From Clostridiales bacterium (GTDB taxonomy: Bacteria; Bacillota_A; Clostridia; Oscillospirales; Oscillospiraceae): a DNA stretch of 20,755 nucleotides. The stretch spans positions 1-20,755 of the forward strand of contig JALFGI010000094.1 of assembly GCA_022777455.1 (NCBI GenBank), written 5' to 3'. Positions within the stretch are counted from its first letter, which is position 1. The number at the start of each line of letters is the position of its first letter. The notes beneath the pieces were generated by a model. That model was not told the origin of the DNA. It saw nothing but the letters and a program-made list of their open reading frames with translations, and ran no database searches. Positions 14,641 to 20,755 of the stretch are shown here, one piece after another. Made by a program: the position numbers and the translations under genes.

Positions 14641-16134
14641 TTACTTCAGCTCCGTCCGGGCCAGCAGGATATCGCCGTAGCGGACGGTGAGGGGGTTGGC
14701 AGCGGCGATCTCATCGGCCATGGCGTTGGCCTTTTCGGTGACGTAGTCGCTTTCCACATACTGCTGCCACAGGGTCTGGCTGCCGGAGAAGTACATCACA
14801 TGGTAGCCGTACTCGGTCTTGACCACGCCGGTGTCCCCCACCTGACGGGCCGGGTCGAAGCACCAGTCGTTGAAGGCGGCCACCATCTCGCCCTCGGTCA
14901 CGCCCTCATACAGGCCGCCGTTGGTATTGGAGCCGGGGTCCTGGGAATGCTCGTTTGCCAGGGCAGCGAAGGCTTCCTCGGTGGCCTCTCCTGCCAGGAA
15001 CTCTTCCAGCAGCGCATTGGCGGCTGCCTCACCGGCGGCCCAGGCTTCCTCGGAGAATTCCTCGGTGAAGATGTTGCTGCCGTCGGCGCCTTCGGGGTAG
15101 ATGAGGATGTGGCGCACATTCACGGACTTGGCGTCCTTGGTGATGCCGCTGGCAGCGTAGCCCTCGGCGTGCTCTTCAAAGAAGGCCTCCATCTCCTCTT
15201 CGGAGGGCTGAATGGAGTCTGCCAGGTGGTTGTAGTAGCCGTTGGCCTTGTAGTACTGCTCCATGAAGTACACATAGTCCTCCAGCTCGGCGGCGGCGCC
15301 CAGGCTGGAATGGATCATGGCGGCTGCGGATTCGTGGCCGTTGGCCTGGGCAGCCTCTTCCAGATCCTCGGCAGCCATCTCCAGGGCAAGGCGCTGGGAC
15401 TCGGTGATCTCAAAGCCGTTCAGGTCCGCCTCGGCAGCCATGGAGCAGTAGTTGGACCAGGTATACAGCGCGGCCTCCAGGAAGTACTGGTGCCAGGTCC
15501 GGGTTTCCTCGGTGAGGGGGCAGACCTGGGTGTCCAGGCTCTGGGTGTAGTCCAGGCCAAAGTAGGCGGCGTAGGAGCCGTACTGGGTCAGGAAGTTCCG
15601 GACCTCCATCCAGTAGAACACCTGCAGCTGGCTCAGAGTCAGCTCATGGTCGCCGGCGGTGGCCACCACGGTATCCCGGGCGGCGACCACAGCCTCGTCA
15701 TCGGCATAGTAGGTGCCCTTGCAGCTGGCATCGTCGGGGTTGCCGTCGGCAGGAACCGTGGGGGGCTCGGTTTCGGCGGTGGTCTCGGTGGTAACCTCCT
15801 CTGTCACGGCCGGAACCACATCTTCCTCCTGGGCGTTGTCCTTCACCCCCAGCAGCACTGCCAGGGCCAGAATCACCACCGCCACCACGGCAGCAATGGC
15901 CAGGACGGTCTTACCGGCGGAGAGCTTCTTTTCGGGCTTCTCCTCGTTCTTTTCCTCGGTGGGCTTCTCCTCTGCGGGAGCCTCCGGGGCTGCCGCGGTC
16001 ACCGGAGCTTCCGTCTTTTCCCCTGCGGGAGCGGCAGGGGGTTGCTCCGCCACCTCTGCGTTGTCCTTTCCGCAGGAGGGGCAGACCGTGCTTTCCTCAG
16101 GAAGCTCGGCATTGCAGAATTTACAGGTTTTCAT
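14641..16134 (-). CDS. Membrane-anchored parvulin-type peptidyl-prolyl isomerase with N-terminal zinc ribbon
   Basis: This is probably a PrsA/SurA-like foldase that isomerises prolines in exported proteins outside the membrane. The 497-aa protein has a short cytoplasmic zinc ribbon (C4, C7, C18, C21), a Pro/Ala/Glu-rich linker (~28-70), one membrane helix (~75-96) and an acidic extracellular linker (~102-140). A helical SurA-N-like region (~150-330) and a rotamase domain (~338-450) with NVRHILI, a GGL turn and YGYHVMYF follow. It lacks the lipobox of classical PrsA and is anchored by the helix instead. The ATG at 16134 follows AAAGGA. It has its own promoter and terminator, so it appears monocistronic. 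The isomerase domain is certain. The folding role is inferred from the family. Confidence 0.9.
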   Translation of the reverse strand: MKTCKFCNAELPEESTVCPSCGKDNAEVAEQPPAAPAGEKTEAPVTAAAPEAPAEEKPTEEKNEEKPEKKLSAGKTVLAIAAVVAVVILALAVLLGVKDNAQEEDVVPAVTEEVTTETTAETEPPTVPADGNPDDASCKGTYYADDEAVVAARDTVVATAGDHELTLSQLQVFYWMEVRNFLTQYGSYAAYFGLDYTQSLDTQVCPLTEETRTWHQYFLEAALYTWSNYCSMAAEADLNGFEITESQRLALEMAAEDLEEAAQANGHESAAAMIHSSLGAAAELEDYVYFMEQYYKANGYYNHLADSIQPSEEEMEAFFEEHAEGYAASGITKDAKSVNVRHILIYPEGADGSNIFTEEFSEEAWAAGEAAANALLEEFLAGEATEEAFAALANEHSQDPGSNTNGGLYEGVTEGEMVAAFNDWCFDPARQVGDTGVVKTEYGYHVMYFSGSQTLWQQYVESDYVTEKANAMADEIAAANPLTVRYGDILLARTELK

Positions 16135-16166
16135 ATTGCTTTTCCTTTCAAACAGTTGATTCGTTC

Positions 16167-16195
16167 AGTTTATCACACTTGCCCGGGAAAGACAA
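16167..16195 (-). promoter_or_regulatory. Promoter of the parvulin gene
   Basis: On the minus strand TTGTCT (16195-16190), a 17-nt spacer and TAAACT (16172-16167) are preceded by TGA, an extended -10. The inferred start is ~25 nt before the start codon. B2 ends 33 bp upstream of the -35. Confidence 0.65.
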
Positions 16196-16228
16196 GCCTT
16201 TTTCCTGACGGCAATGGGTTTCAGCGAC

Positions 16229-16444
16229 AAATTGTAATTTGGCGTGGATATCTCGATATATTTTGCCTCCGGCAAAATGCGATATTGCCTGCGGCATCGA
16301 TATATGCCGCGCTGCGGCATTCGATAGGATATCCATTTCTCTTGCGCCGCAGCGCATCTCGTGTGGTTACACATATCGAACGCCCGGCGTATCTCGTCCA
16401 TTCCGCCAGGAATGGATATCGATCAGTTTGACAAATTTCAACTT
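16229..16444 (+). repeat. Family B palindromic repeat, copy B2 (abuts the cysG stop codon)
   Basis: This is a complete 216-bp copy. Its left terminus AAATTGTAATTTGGCG is identical to the left terminus of family A copy A4, although the rest is family B. The right terminus is TTTCAACTT. Hairpins ATTTTGCC/GGCAAAAT, ATGCCGC/GCGGCAT (16304-16320) and TCCATTCC/GGAATGGA are all intact. The last two bases lie inside the TAA stop codon of cysG. Confidence 0.88.
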
Positions 16445-17786
16445 ACCGCTCCAACTCTCCCGCCACGGGGCCTACCAGGATGATGGCGGGGGGCTGGGCG
16501 TCCTTTGCCAGTTTGGAGATGGTTTCCAGGGTGCCCCGGATGCAGGCGGGGTTGGGGGCGTTGCCCCCGGAGAGGACGGCGGCGGGGGTATCCCCGGCTT
16601 TGCCGTTTTCCATCAGGCTGCCTGCAATGGCTTCCAGTTTGCCCAGGCCCATGAGGAACACCAGCGTTCCCTCCAGCCGGGCGTATTTTTCCATATCCGG
16701 GGGCAGACCGCCGGAATCCGCGGTGTGGGCGGTGATGATGTGCAGGCTCCGGCTGACACTGCGGTGGGTAACCGGAATGTCATACTCCGCCGGGATGCCG
16801 ATGGCCGAGGGAATCCCCGGCACCTCATCGCAGGGGATGCCCGCTGCCTTCATGGCCAGCAGCTCCTCCCCGCCCCGGCCGAAGAGATAGGGGTCGCCCC
16901 CCTTCAGCCGCACCACCGTCTTGCCCTCCCTGGCCAGGCGGATGAGTTCGGCATGGATGTCCTCCTGCCGGGCACTGACTCCCCCCGCCCGCTTGCCCAT
17001 GGGAATTTTCTCCGCCCGGGCCGGGGCGGCATCCAGCAGGGCCTTGTCGATCAGTTCATCGTAGACAATGGCGTCACAGGTCTGAATCAGCCGCAGACCC
17101 CGCACCGTGATGAGATCGGCGCTGCCGCAGCCGGCCCCCACCAGATACACCCGGCCCATGGGCTTCTTTCCCGCTTCTGCTTCCCGGAAAAGCCGGGCTT
17201 CTTCCGTTTCCGTCAGGGGTTCTCCTTTTTGCAGGGTTTCCTCCGCCACCGCTTCCAGCAGAGCCCGGCGGACTTCCCCCTTGGGATGCCGGGTTTTGAT
17301 CTTCTCCCGGGTGCGGTTCAGATATGCAAGCATCTGCCCGGTTTTCTCCGGCAGGGCAGCTTCGATGATACGCCGGAAAAACCCCGCCGCTCTGGGGCTG
17401 GCGCCCCCGGTGGAGATGCCGATGGTCAAATCTCCTTTTTTCACCAGGGCCGGGAACAGAAAGCCGCCCTGCCCTCCTTCATCCGCCCGATTCACGGGGA
17501 TGCGCCGGGCCTGGCACGCCTCCGTCACCCGGGCGTTCACCTCAAAATCGTCGGAGGCAGCGATCACCAGAAAAAAATCCTGCTGTAAGTCCTCCTCCCG
17601 GAAGGGCCGAAGCATCACGGTCACCCCGGGATTCCCCTTCAATTCCTCCTGAACCTCCGGTGCCACCACGGTCACCTTCCCGCCAAAGGACACCAGGGCC
17701 TCCGCCTTCCGCCGGGCAACCCCGCCGCCGCCCACCACCAGGCAGGGCTTCCCGTCCAGCTCTACAAACATGGGAAATGCGCTCAC
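16443..17786 (-). CDS. cysG: CysG-type fusion: precorrin-2 dehydrogenase / uroporphyrinogen-III C-methyltransferase
   Basis: The enzyme methylates uroporphyrinogen III twice with SAM to precorrin-2 and oxidises it to sirohydrochlorin, the branch point to siroheme and cobalamin; the N-domain may also insert iron. From the GTG at 17786 it is 447 aa. The Met8/CysG-like NAD site GGGGVARRK is at residues 19-27, the active-site ASDD segment at 77-80 and ISTGGASP at ~124-131. The methyltransferase domain starts with VYLVGAGCGSADLIT (~213-227), then MGKRAGG (263-269) and RLKGGDPYLFGRGGEE (293-308). The first SAM loop reads GAGCG where GAGPG is usual. GTG was chosen because GGGAGG precedes it and GTGA overlaps the ATPase stop. 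Domain order matches E. coli CysG. It is the last gene of the transporter operon, and its stop merges with repeat B2. Confidence 0.94.
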   Translation of the reverse strand: MSAFPMFVELDGKPCLVVGGGGVARRKAEALVSFGGKVTVVAPEVQEELKGNPGVTVMLRPFREEDLQQDFFLVIAASDDFEVNARVTEACQARRIPVNRADEGGQGGFLFPALVKKGDLTIGISTGGASPRAAGFFRRIIEAALPEKTGQMLAYLNRTREKIKTRHPKGEVRRALLEAVAEETLQKGEPLTETEEARLFREAEAGKKPMGRVYLVGAGCGSADLITVRGLRLIQTCDAIVYDELIDKALLDAAPARAEKIPMGKRAGGVSARQEDIHAELIRLAREGKTVVRLKGGDPYLFGRGGEELLAMKAAGIPCDEVPGIPSAIGIPAEYDIPVTHRSVSRSLHIITAHTADSGGLPPDMEKYARLEGTLVFLMGLGKLEAIAGSLMENGKAGDTPAAVLSGGNAPNPACIRGTLETISKLAKDAQPPAIILVGPVAGELER

Positions 17787-18556
17787 GGCTGTCCCTCCCT
17801 TCGGCTGCAAACATAATGGAATCCGTCCTCCCCGGAAAGCCGGGTGAACCGGATGCCGAATACTTCGTCAATTTTCCCGCTGGAATACAATTCCTCCGGG
17901 GTGCCCAGAAACACCAGCTTTCCCTGCTCCAGCAGGGCAATCCGGTCCGCACACTCCATGGCCAATGGCAGATCATGGAGCACCATCACCGCCGCCCGGC
18001 CCTCTGCCGCCAAGGCCTTCATCCAATCCATCAGCTCCAGCTGATGGCGGATGTCCAAAAAGGCGGTGGGTTCATCCAAAAATACCGTGTTTGTCTGCTG
18101 GGCCAGGAGCATGGCCAGATACACGCTCTGCCTCTGACCGCCGCTGAGTTTGCTCACCAGGGTTTTGGCATATTCCGCCGCCCCGGTGCGCTCCATGGCC
18201 TGCCGGGCGATCTGCTTATCCTTTTGGGTATACTGCCTGGGATAGGACAGGTAGGGAAACCGCCCGTGGAGCACCAGCCGCTCCGCCTCGATTTCTGCCG
18301 TGGGCCGGCTCTGGGAAAGCAGGGCGGCAGACCGCGCCACCTGGCGGCGGGAGAGCTTCTCAATGGGGATCCCATCGTAGAATACCTGCTCCCGGCCCGG
18401 GTCAATCAGCCCCAAGGCCGCTTTCAAAAGGGTGCTCTTTCCGCTGCCGTTGGGGCCCAGGAGCACCGTCACCTGCCCCGCCGGGAAGGGGATGGACACA
18501 TCCTGCACCACGGCTTTTCCGCCGTAACCGGCGGACAAATGCTTTAATTCGATCAT
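17783..18556 (-). CDS. ABC transporter ATPase, FecE/BtuD-type (metal chelate or corrinoid uptake)
   Basis: This is the cytoplasmic ATPase that powers the importer encoded with it. The 257-aa protein has Walker A GPNGSGKST (residues 34-42), Q-loop Q82, signature LSGGQRQ (137-143), Walker B VFLDEPT (158-164), D-loop FLD and switch H194. All are intact, and length is typical for the iron-siderophore/B12 family. The ATG at 18556 follows AGGAGG and overlaps the permease stop as ATGA. Its own stop overlaps the next start as GTGA. Both point to translational coupling across permease, ATPase and cysG. The transported compound cannot be told from the ATPase alone. Confidence 0.95.
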   Translation of the reverse strand: MIELKHLSAGYGGKAVVQDVSIPFPAGQVTVLLGPNGSGKSTLLKAALGLIDPGREQVFYDGIPIEKLSRRQVARSAALLSQSRPTAEIEAERLVLHGRFPYLSYPRQYTQKDKQIARQAMERTGAAEYAKTLVSKLSGGQRQSVYLAMLLAQQTNTVFLDEPTAFLDIRHQLELMDWMKALAAEGRAAVMVLHDLPLAMECADRIALLEQGKLVFLGTPEELYSSGKIDEVFGIRFTRLSGEDGFHYVCSRREGQP

Positions 18557-19566
18557 CCCCGATGCCTCCTGGAACGCAGCAGCTGCCACAAAAACACCGG
18601 CACGCCGATGAAGGACAGCACGATGCCCACCGGCAGCTCGAAGGGCGCAAAGGCGGTGCGGGCCAGGGTATCGCAGGCGGTGACAAAGGCCGCGCCCCCA
18701 AACAAAGAGCCCAGCAGCAACGGCAGCAGCTTCTCCCCGGTGAGCCGACGGACAAAATGGGGCACGATCAGCCCCACGAAGCCGATGATCCCCGCCAGGC
18801 TCACCGCCGCCCCCGCCAGCACCGCCGCCAAAAGCAGCAGAATCATCCGTGTGGCGCGGACGGGAAGGCCAAGGCTTGCCGCGGTTTCATCCCCCAAGGA
18901 CAAAATTTCCAGGGGAGAAGCTGCCAGCAGCACCGCCGCCAGGGCCAAAGCAATGGGCAGCGCCACCCCTTCCACCCGGGCCATGGTGATATCCCGGAAG
19001 CTGCCCACCCGGAAATCGGCGTAGCCCGTGAGGGCATCTGGCCAGAAGGTGAGCAGGGCATCGATGGCGGCATTAAACAGGCTGGAGATCATCACACCCC
19101 CCAGCACCAAGGTGATTTTGGAGGCCCCGGTGAGCCGGGACACCAGCAGTACCAGCCCCACGGCCCCCATCGCTCCCAAGAAGGACAGCCAGGGGGTCCC
19201 CCCCATGCTCCGGGGGAAGCACACCGCCGCCAATGCCACGGCAAAGCCCGCCCCGGCATTCACACCGATGATGTTGGGAGCCGCCAGCGGATTGTGGAGC
19301 GCGGTTTGAATCACCACACCGCTGACTGCCAGGGCCGCTCCGGTGAGCAGCGCCGCCAGGGTCCGCGGCAGGCGGACAAACCAGAAAATCCGCCCCGACA
19401 GGGAGCTGTCCGCCCCCTGCTTCAGGGCACTTACCAGCTCCCCCGGGGTCAGGCCCACTGCGCCCAGGCAGAGGCTCAGCACCCCGGAAATCCCCATGCA
19501 CACCGCCAGGGCCAGCACCACCAGGGCTTCACGCCTGGGGGTACAGGATGTTTGCAAGGTTTTCAT
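18553..19566 (-). CDS. FecCD/BtuC-family ABC transporter permease
   Basis: This membrane subunit forms, as a homodimer, the channel for iron-siderophore, heme or corrinoid import. Read from the ATG at 19566 it has 337 aa and a string of hydrophobic helices, as expected for about ten membrane passes. Family landmarks are RLPRTLAALLTGAALAVSG (from residue 65), NPLAAPNIIGVNAGAG (92-107) and GIIGFVGLIVPHFVRRLTG (from 259), near the ATPase coupling region. The start is uncertain. An ATG at 19587 has no ribosome site, while 19566 has a modest GGTGGGG. Either way the gene begins inside the end of the binding-protein gene (38- or 59-bp overlap), an unusually long overlap. Confidence 0.93.
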   Translation of the reverse strand: MKTLQTSCTPRREALVVLALAVCMGISGVLSLCLGAVGLTPGELVSALKQGADSSLSGRIFWFVRLPRTLAALLTGAALAVSGVVIQTALHNPLAAPNIIGVNAGAGFAVALAAVCFPRSMGGTPWLSFLGAMGAVGLVLLVSRLTGASKITLVLGGVMISSLFNAAIDALLTFWPDALTGYADFRVGSFRDITMARVEGVALPIALALAAVLLAASPLEILSLGDETAASLGLPVRATRMILLLLAAVLAGAAVSLAGIIGFVGLIVPHFVRRLTGEKLLPLLLGSLFGGAAFVTACDTLARTAFAPFELPVGIVLSFIGVPVFLWQLLRSRRHRG

Positions 19567-20458
19567 AGGCTTCACCCCACCGGTCATTTGGTTTCAGGTT
19601 GTACAGGGTCGGGTCCATGAGGTGGAAGCGCCCTTCCCGCACCGCCGTCAGGCAGTCCCAGGCCGGGTCACTGAGCAGGGTATTTTCCAGCACGCCCTGG
19701 GCGACACTGGGGTCCGCCGACTGGAGCACCACGAAGATGAATTCCGGGTCCTGCTGCAAAATCACTTCCATGCTCAGGTTTTCCAAAAGGCTTTCCTGGC
19801 TGTCGGCAATGTTCGCCGCCCCCAGGTCTTTGAGCATCTCCCCCAGCACGCTGCTGACACTGTTTTTCACCTTGCAGCCGCTGCCGGACACCCGGATGTA
19901 CAGTGCGGTGGGTTCCCGCCCGTCTGCAAGCTCCTTCGCCGCTTCCACCCGGGCGCACACGTCCAGTCCGTAGCGCTGATAATTTTCCGTTTTCCCCGTA
20001 ATTTGGGTCAGGATATCCATCATGTGCAGATAATCCTGGAAGGTGCTCACCTGGAAATAGGCAACGTCAATGCCCATGGCTTCCAGGGGCTCCTGCAGGG
20101 CCAGGTCCGCCTGGGTGTTCACGCTGGCAATGACGAAATCCGGCTCCGCCGCGATGATCGTCTCCAGGCTGATCTGCTTGGTGGAGCCCAGGTTGATCAC
20201 ATCGTCGCTGAGCGGAATGTGGAATCCCGTCCAGGTGTCCGAGGCCGCCGCCACCAGACTGTCCAGCCCACCGGCCAGATACCACATATGGGCAAAGGAG
20301 CCGATGAGCGCCACCACCCGCTCCGCGCTTTCCACGGTTACGGTGCGGCCCAGATCATCTTCAAAGCGCACACAGGCGCTTTCCGCCTCCCCCGCCCCGG
20401 GCACAGATCCCAGGCACACCAGCACAGCCAGCAGAACGGTCAACAATCTCTTTTTCAT
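19529..20458 (-). CDS. ABC transporter substrate-binding protein, FecB/BtuF type
   Basis: This is the extracytoplasmic receptor of the importer. The 309-aa protein has an n-region MKKR, a hydrophobic core (residues ~5-19), and then a class III (two lobes, rigid helix) binding protein. DDLGRTVTVESAERVVAL is the usual entry strand, and the SLETIIAAEPDFVIAS segment (97-112) and the C-terminal NLKPNDRWGEAYENLA are typical. The ATG at 20458 follows GGAG and gives a proper signal peptide. The frame is open to 20593, but that extension crosses the promoter. The only cysteine in the leader is C15 in AVLVC, a poor lipobox, so lipid anchoring is doubtful. Ligand is unknown. Linkage to cysG makes a corrinoid, tetrapyrrole or iron chelate the likeliest choices. 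Confidence 0.9.
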   Translation of the reverse strand: MKKRLLTVLLAVLVCLGSVPGAGEAESACVRFEDDLGRTVTVESAERVVALIGSFAHMWYLAGGLDSLVAAASDTWTGFHIPLSDDVINLGSTKQISLETIIAAEPDFVIASVNTQADLALQEPLEAMGIDVAYFQVSTFQDYLHMMDILTQITGKTENYQRYGLDVCARVEAAKELADGREPTALYIRVSGSGCKVKNSVSSVLGEMLKDLGAANIADSQESLLENLSMEVILQQDPEFIFVVLQSADPSVAQGVLENTLLSDPAWDCLTAVREGRFHLMDPTLYNLKPNDRWGEAYENLANILYPQA

Positions 20459-20489
20459 TTTCTTTTCTCCGTTTCTGATTTTCAGTATC

Positions 20490-20517
20490 AGTGTATCGAT
20501 TTTTGGGCAAATGTCAA
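20490..20517 (-). promoter_or_regulatory. SigA promoter of the transporter-cysG operon
   Basis: On the minus strand a perfect TTGACA (20517-20512) is followed by a 16-nt spacer and TACACT (20495-20490). The leader would be only ~25 nt, too short for a cobalamin riboswitch. A GATAC-ACT-GATAC direct repeat overlaps the -10. No consensus Fur box is visible. Confidence 0.75.
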
Positions 20518-20576
20518 GCGTTTTGTTCCTTCTGACCCCTGCCAGTTCTTTCCGCATTCCAACCCGGCAGACACAC

Positions 20577-20755
20577 AAATTGCAATTTTTCAAATTGATC
20601 GATATCCATTCCTTGCGGAATGGACGATATACGCCGGGCGTTCGATATGTGTAACCACTCGAGATGCGCTGCGGCGCGAGGGGAATGGATATCCTATCGA
20701 ATGCGGCAACGCTGCATATATCGATGCCGCAGGCAATATCGCATTTTGCCGGAGG
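20577..20755 (-). repeat. Family B palindromic repeat, copy B3 (reverse, cut by window edge)
   Basis: This is 179 bp of a family B copy in the opposite orientation to B1 and B2, starting AAATTGCAATTTTTC. In the reverse-complement sense it carries TCCATTCC/GGAATGGA with a changed loop, the conserved GTGGTTACACATATCGAACG block, the ATGC..GCAT hairpin (20701-20717) and part of the GGCAAAAT hairpin. It lies ~60 bp upstream of the operon promoter. The remaining ~37 bp would be beyond the window. Confidence 0.86.

Noticed and set aside
14614..16431. 605-aa plus-strand frame opposite the parvulin gene
   Set aside because: Antisense shadow that also runs through the B2 repeat; Gly/Leu-rich without recognisable domains.
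20459..20593. Upstream start for the binding protein and a possible cobalamin riboswitch
   Set aside because: The extension spans the promoter and would bury the signal peptide. The remaining leader of ~25 nt is too short for a cobalamin riboswitch, and no B12-box-like sequence was seen.

Overview
The window looks like chromosomal DNA from a GC-rich gut-type Clostridia member, probably Oscillospiraceae/Ruminococcaceae-like. The evidence is Firmicutes gene order (gdpP-rplI-dnaB and tilS-hpt-ftsH), strong AGGAGG-type ribosome sites, RNase J, GdpP, and families of GC-rich intergenic palindromic repeats of a kind I associate with these bacteria. The taxon is an inference; no rRNA is present. I see no phage, CRISPR array, tRNA, rRNA or transposase gene.

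Layout. 1-228: the end of a repeat (A1) and a terminator. 229-2178: a CstA-family transporter with a small uncharacterised gene behind it, a good promoter and a palindromic operator candidate. 2240-2453: repeat A2. 2491-10766: a long leftward housekeeping run, gdpP, rplI, dnaB, tilS, hpt, ftsH, interrupted by repeat A3 (between rplI and dnaB) and by a different inverted-repeat element, C (between tilS and hpt). 10767-11310: divergent intergenic region with the long leader of RNase J, containing repeat B1. 11311-12966: RNase J. 13003-13316: a nested repeat around A4. 13358-14299: a tRNA-dihydrouridine synthase. 14335-14550: A5. 14641-16134: a membrane-anchored zinc-ribbon/parvulin foldase. 16229-16444: repeat B2. 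16443-20458: a tightly overlapping four-gene operon, FecB/BtuF-type binding protein, FecCD-type permease, ATPase and CysG-type siroheme/precorrin-2 enzyme. 20577-end: repeat B3, cut by the window edge.

How the genes relate. The housekeeping run covers c-di-AMP breakdown, ribosomal protein L9, the replicative helicase, tRNA-Ile lysidine formation, purine salvage and membrane proteolysis. The right-hand operon couples import of a metal chelate or corrinoid with the tetrapyrrole branch enzyme that leads to siroheme and cobalamin. The coupling is seen in ATGA and GTGA stop/start overlaps; the substrate is inferred.

The most unusual content is non-coding. Five copies of family A and three of family B, each about 212-216 bp when complete, have different cores but can share the same 16-bp end, AAATTGTAATTTGGCG. 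Together with element C they fill about 1.8 kb (roughly 9%) of the window. A4 and A5 bracket the dus gene as near-identical direct repeats, B2 and B3 bracket the transporter-cysG operon as inverted repeats, and B2 ends exactly on the cysG stop codon. I found no convincing new protein-coding system. The repeats are the best candidate for something insufficiently described.
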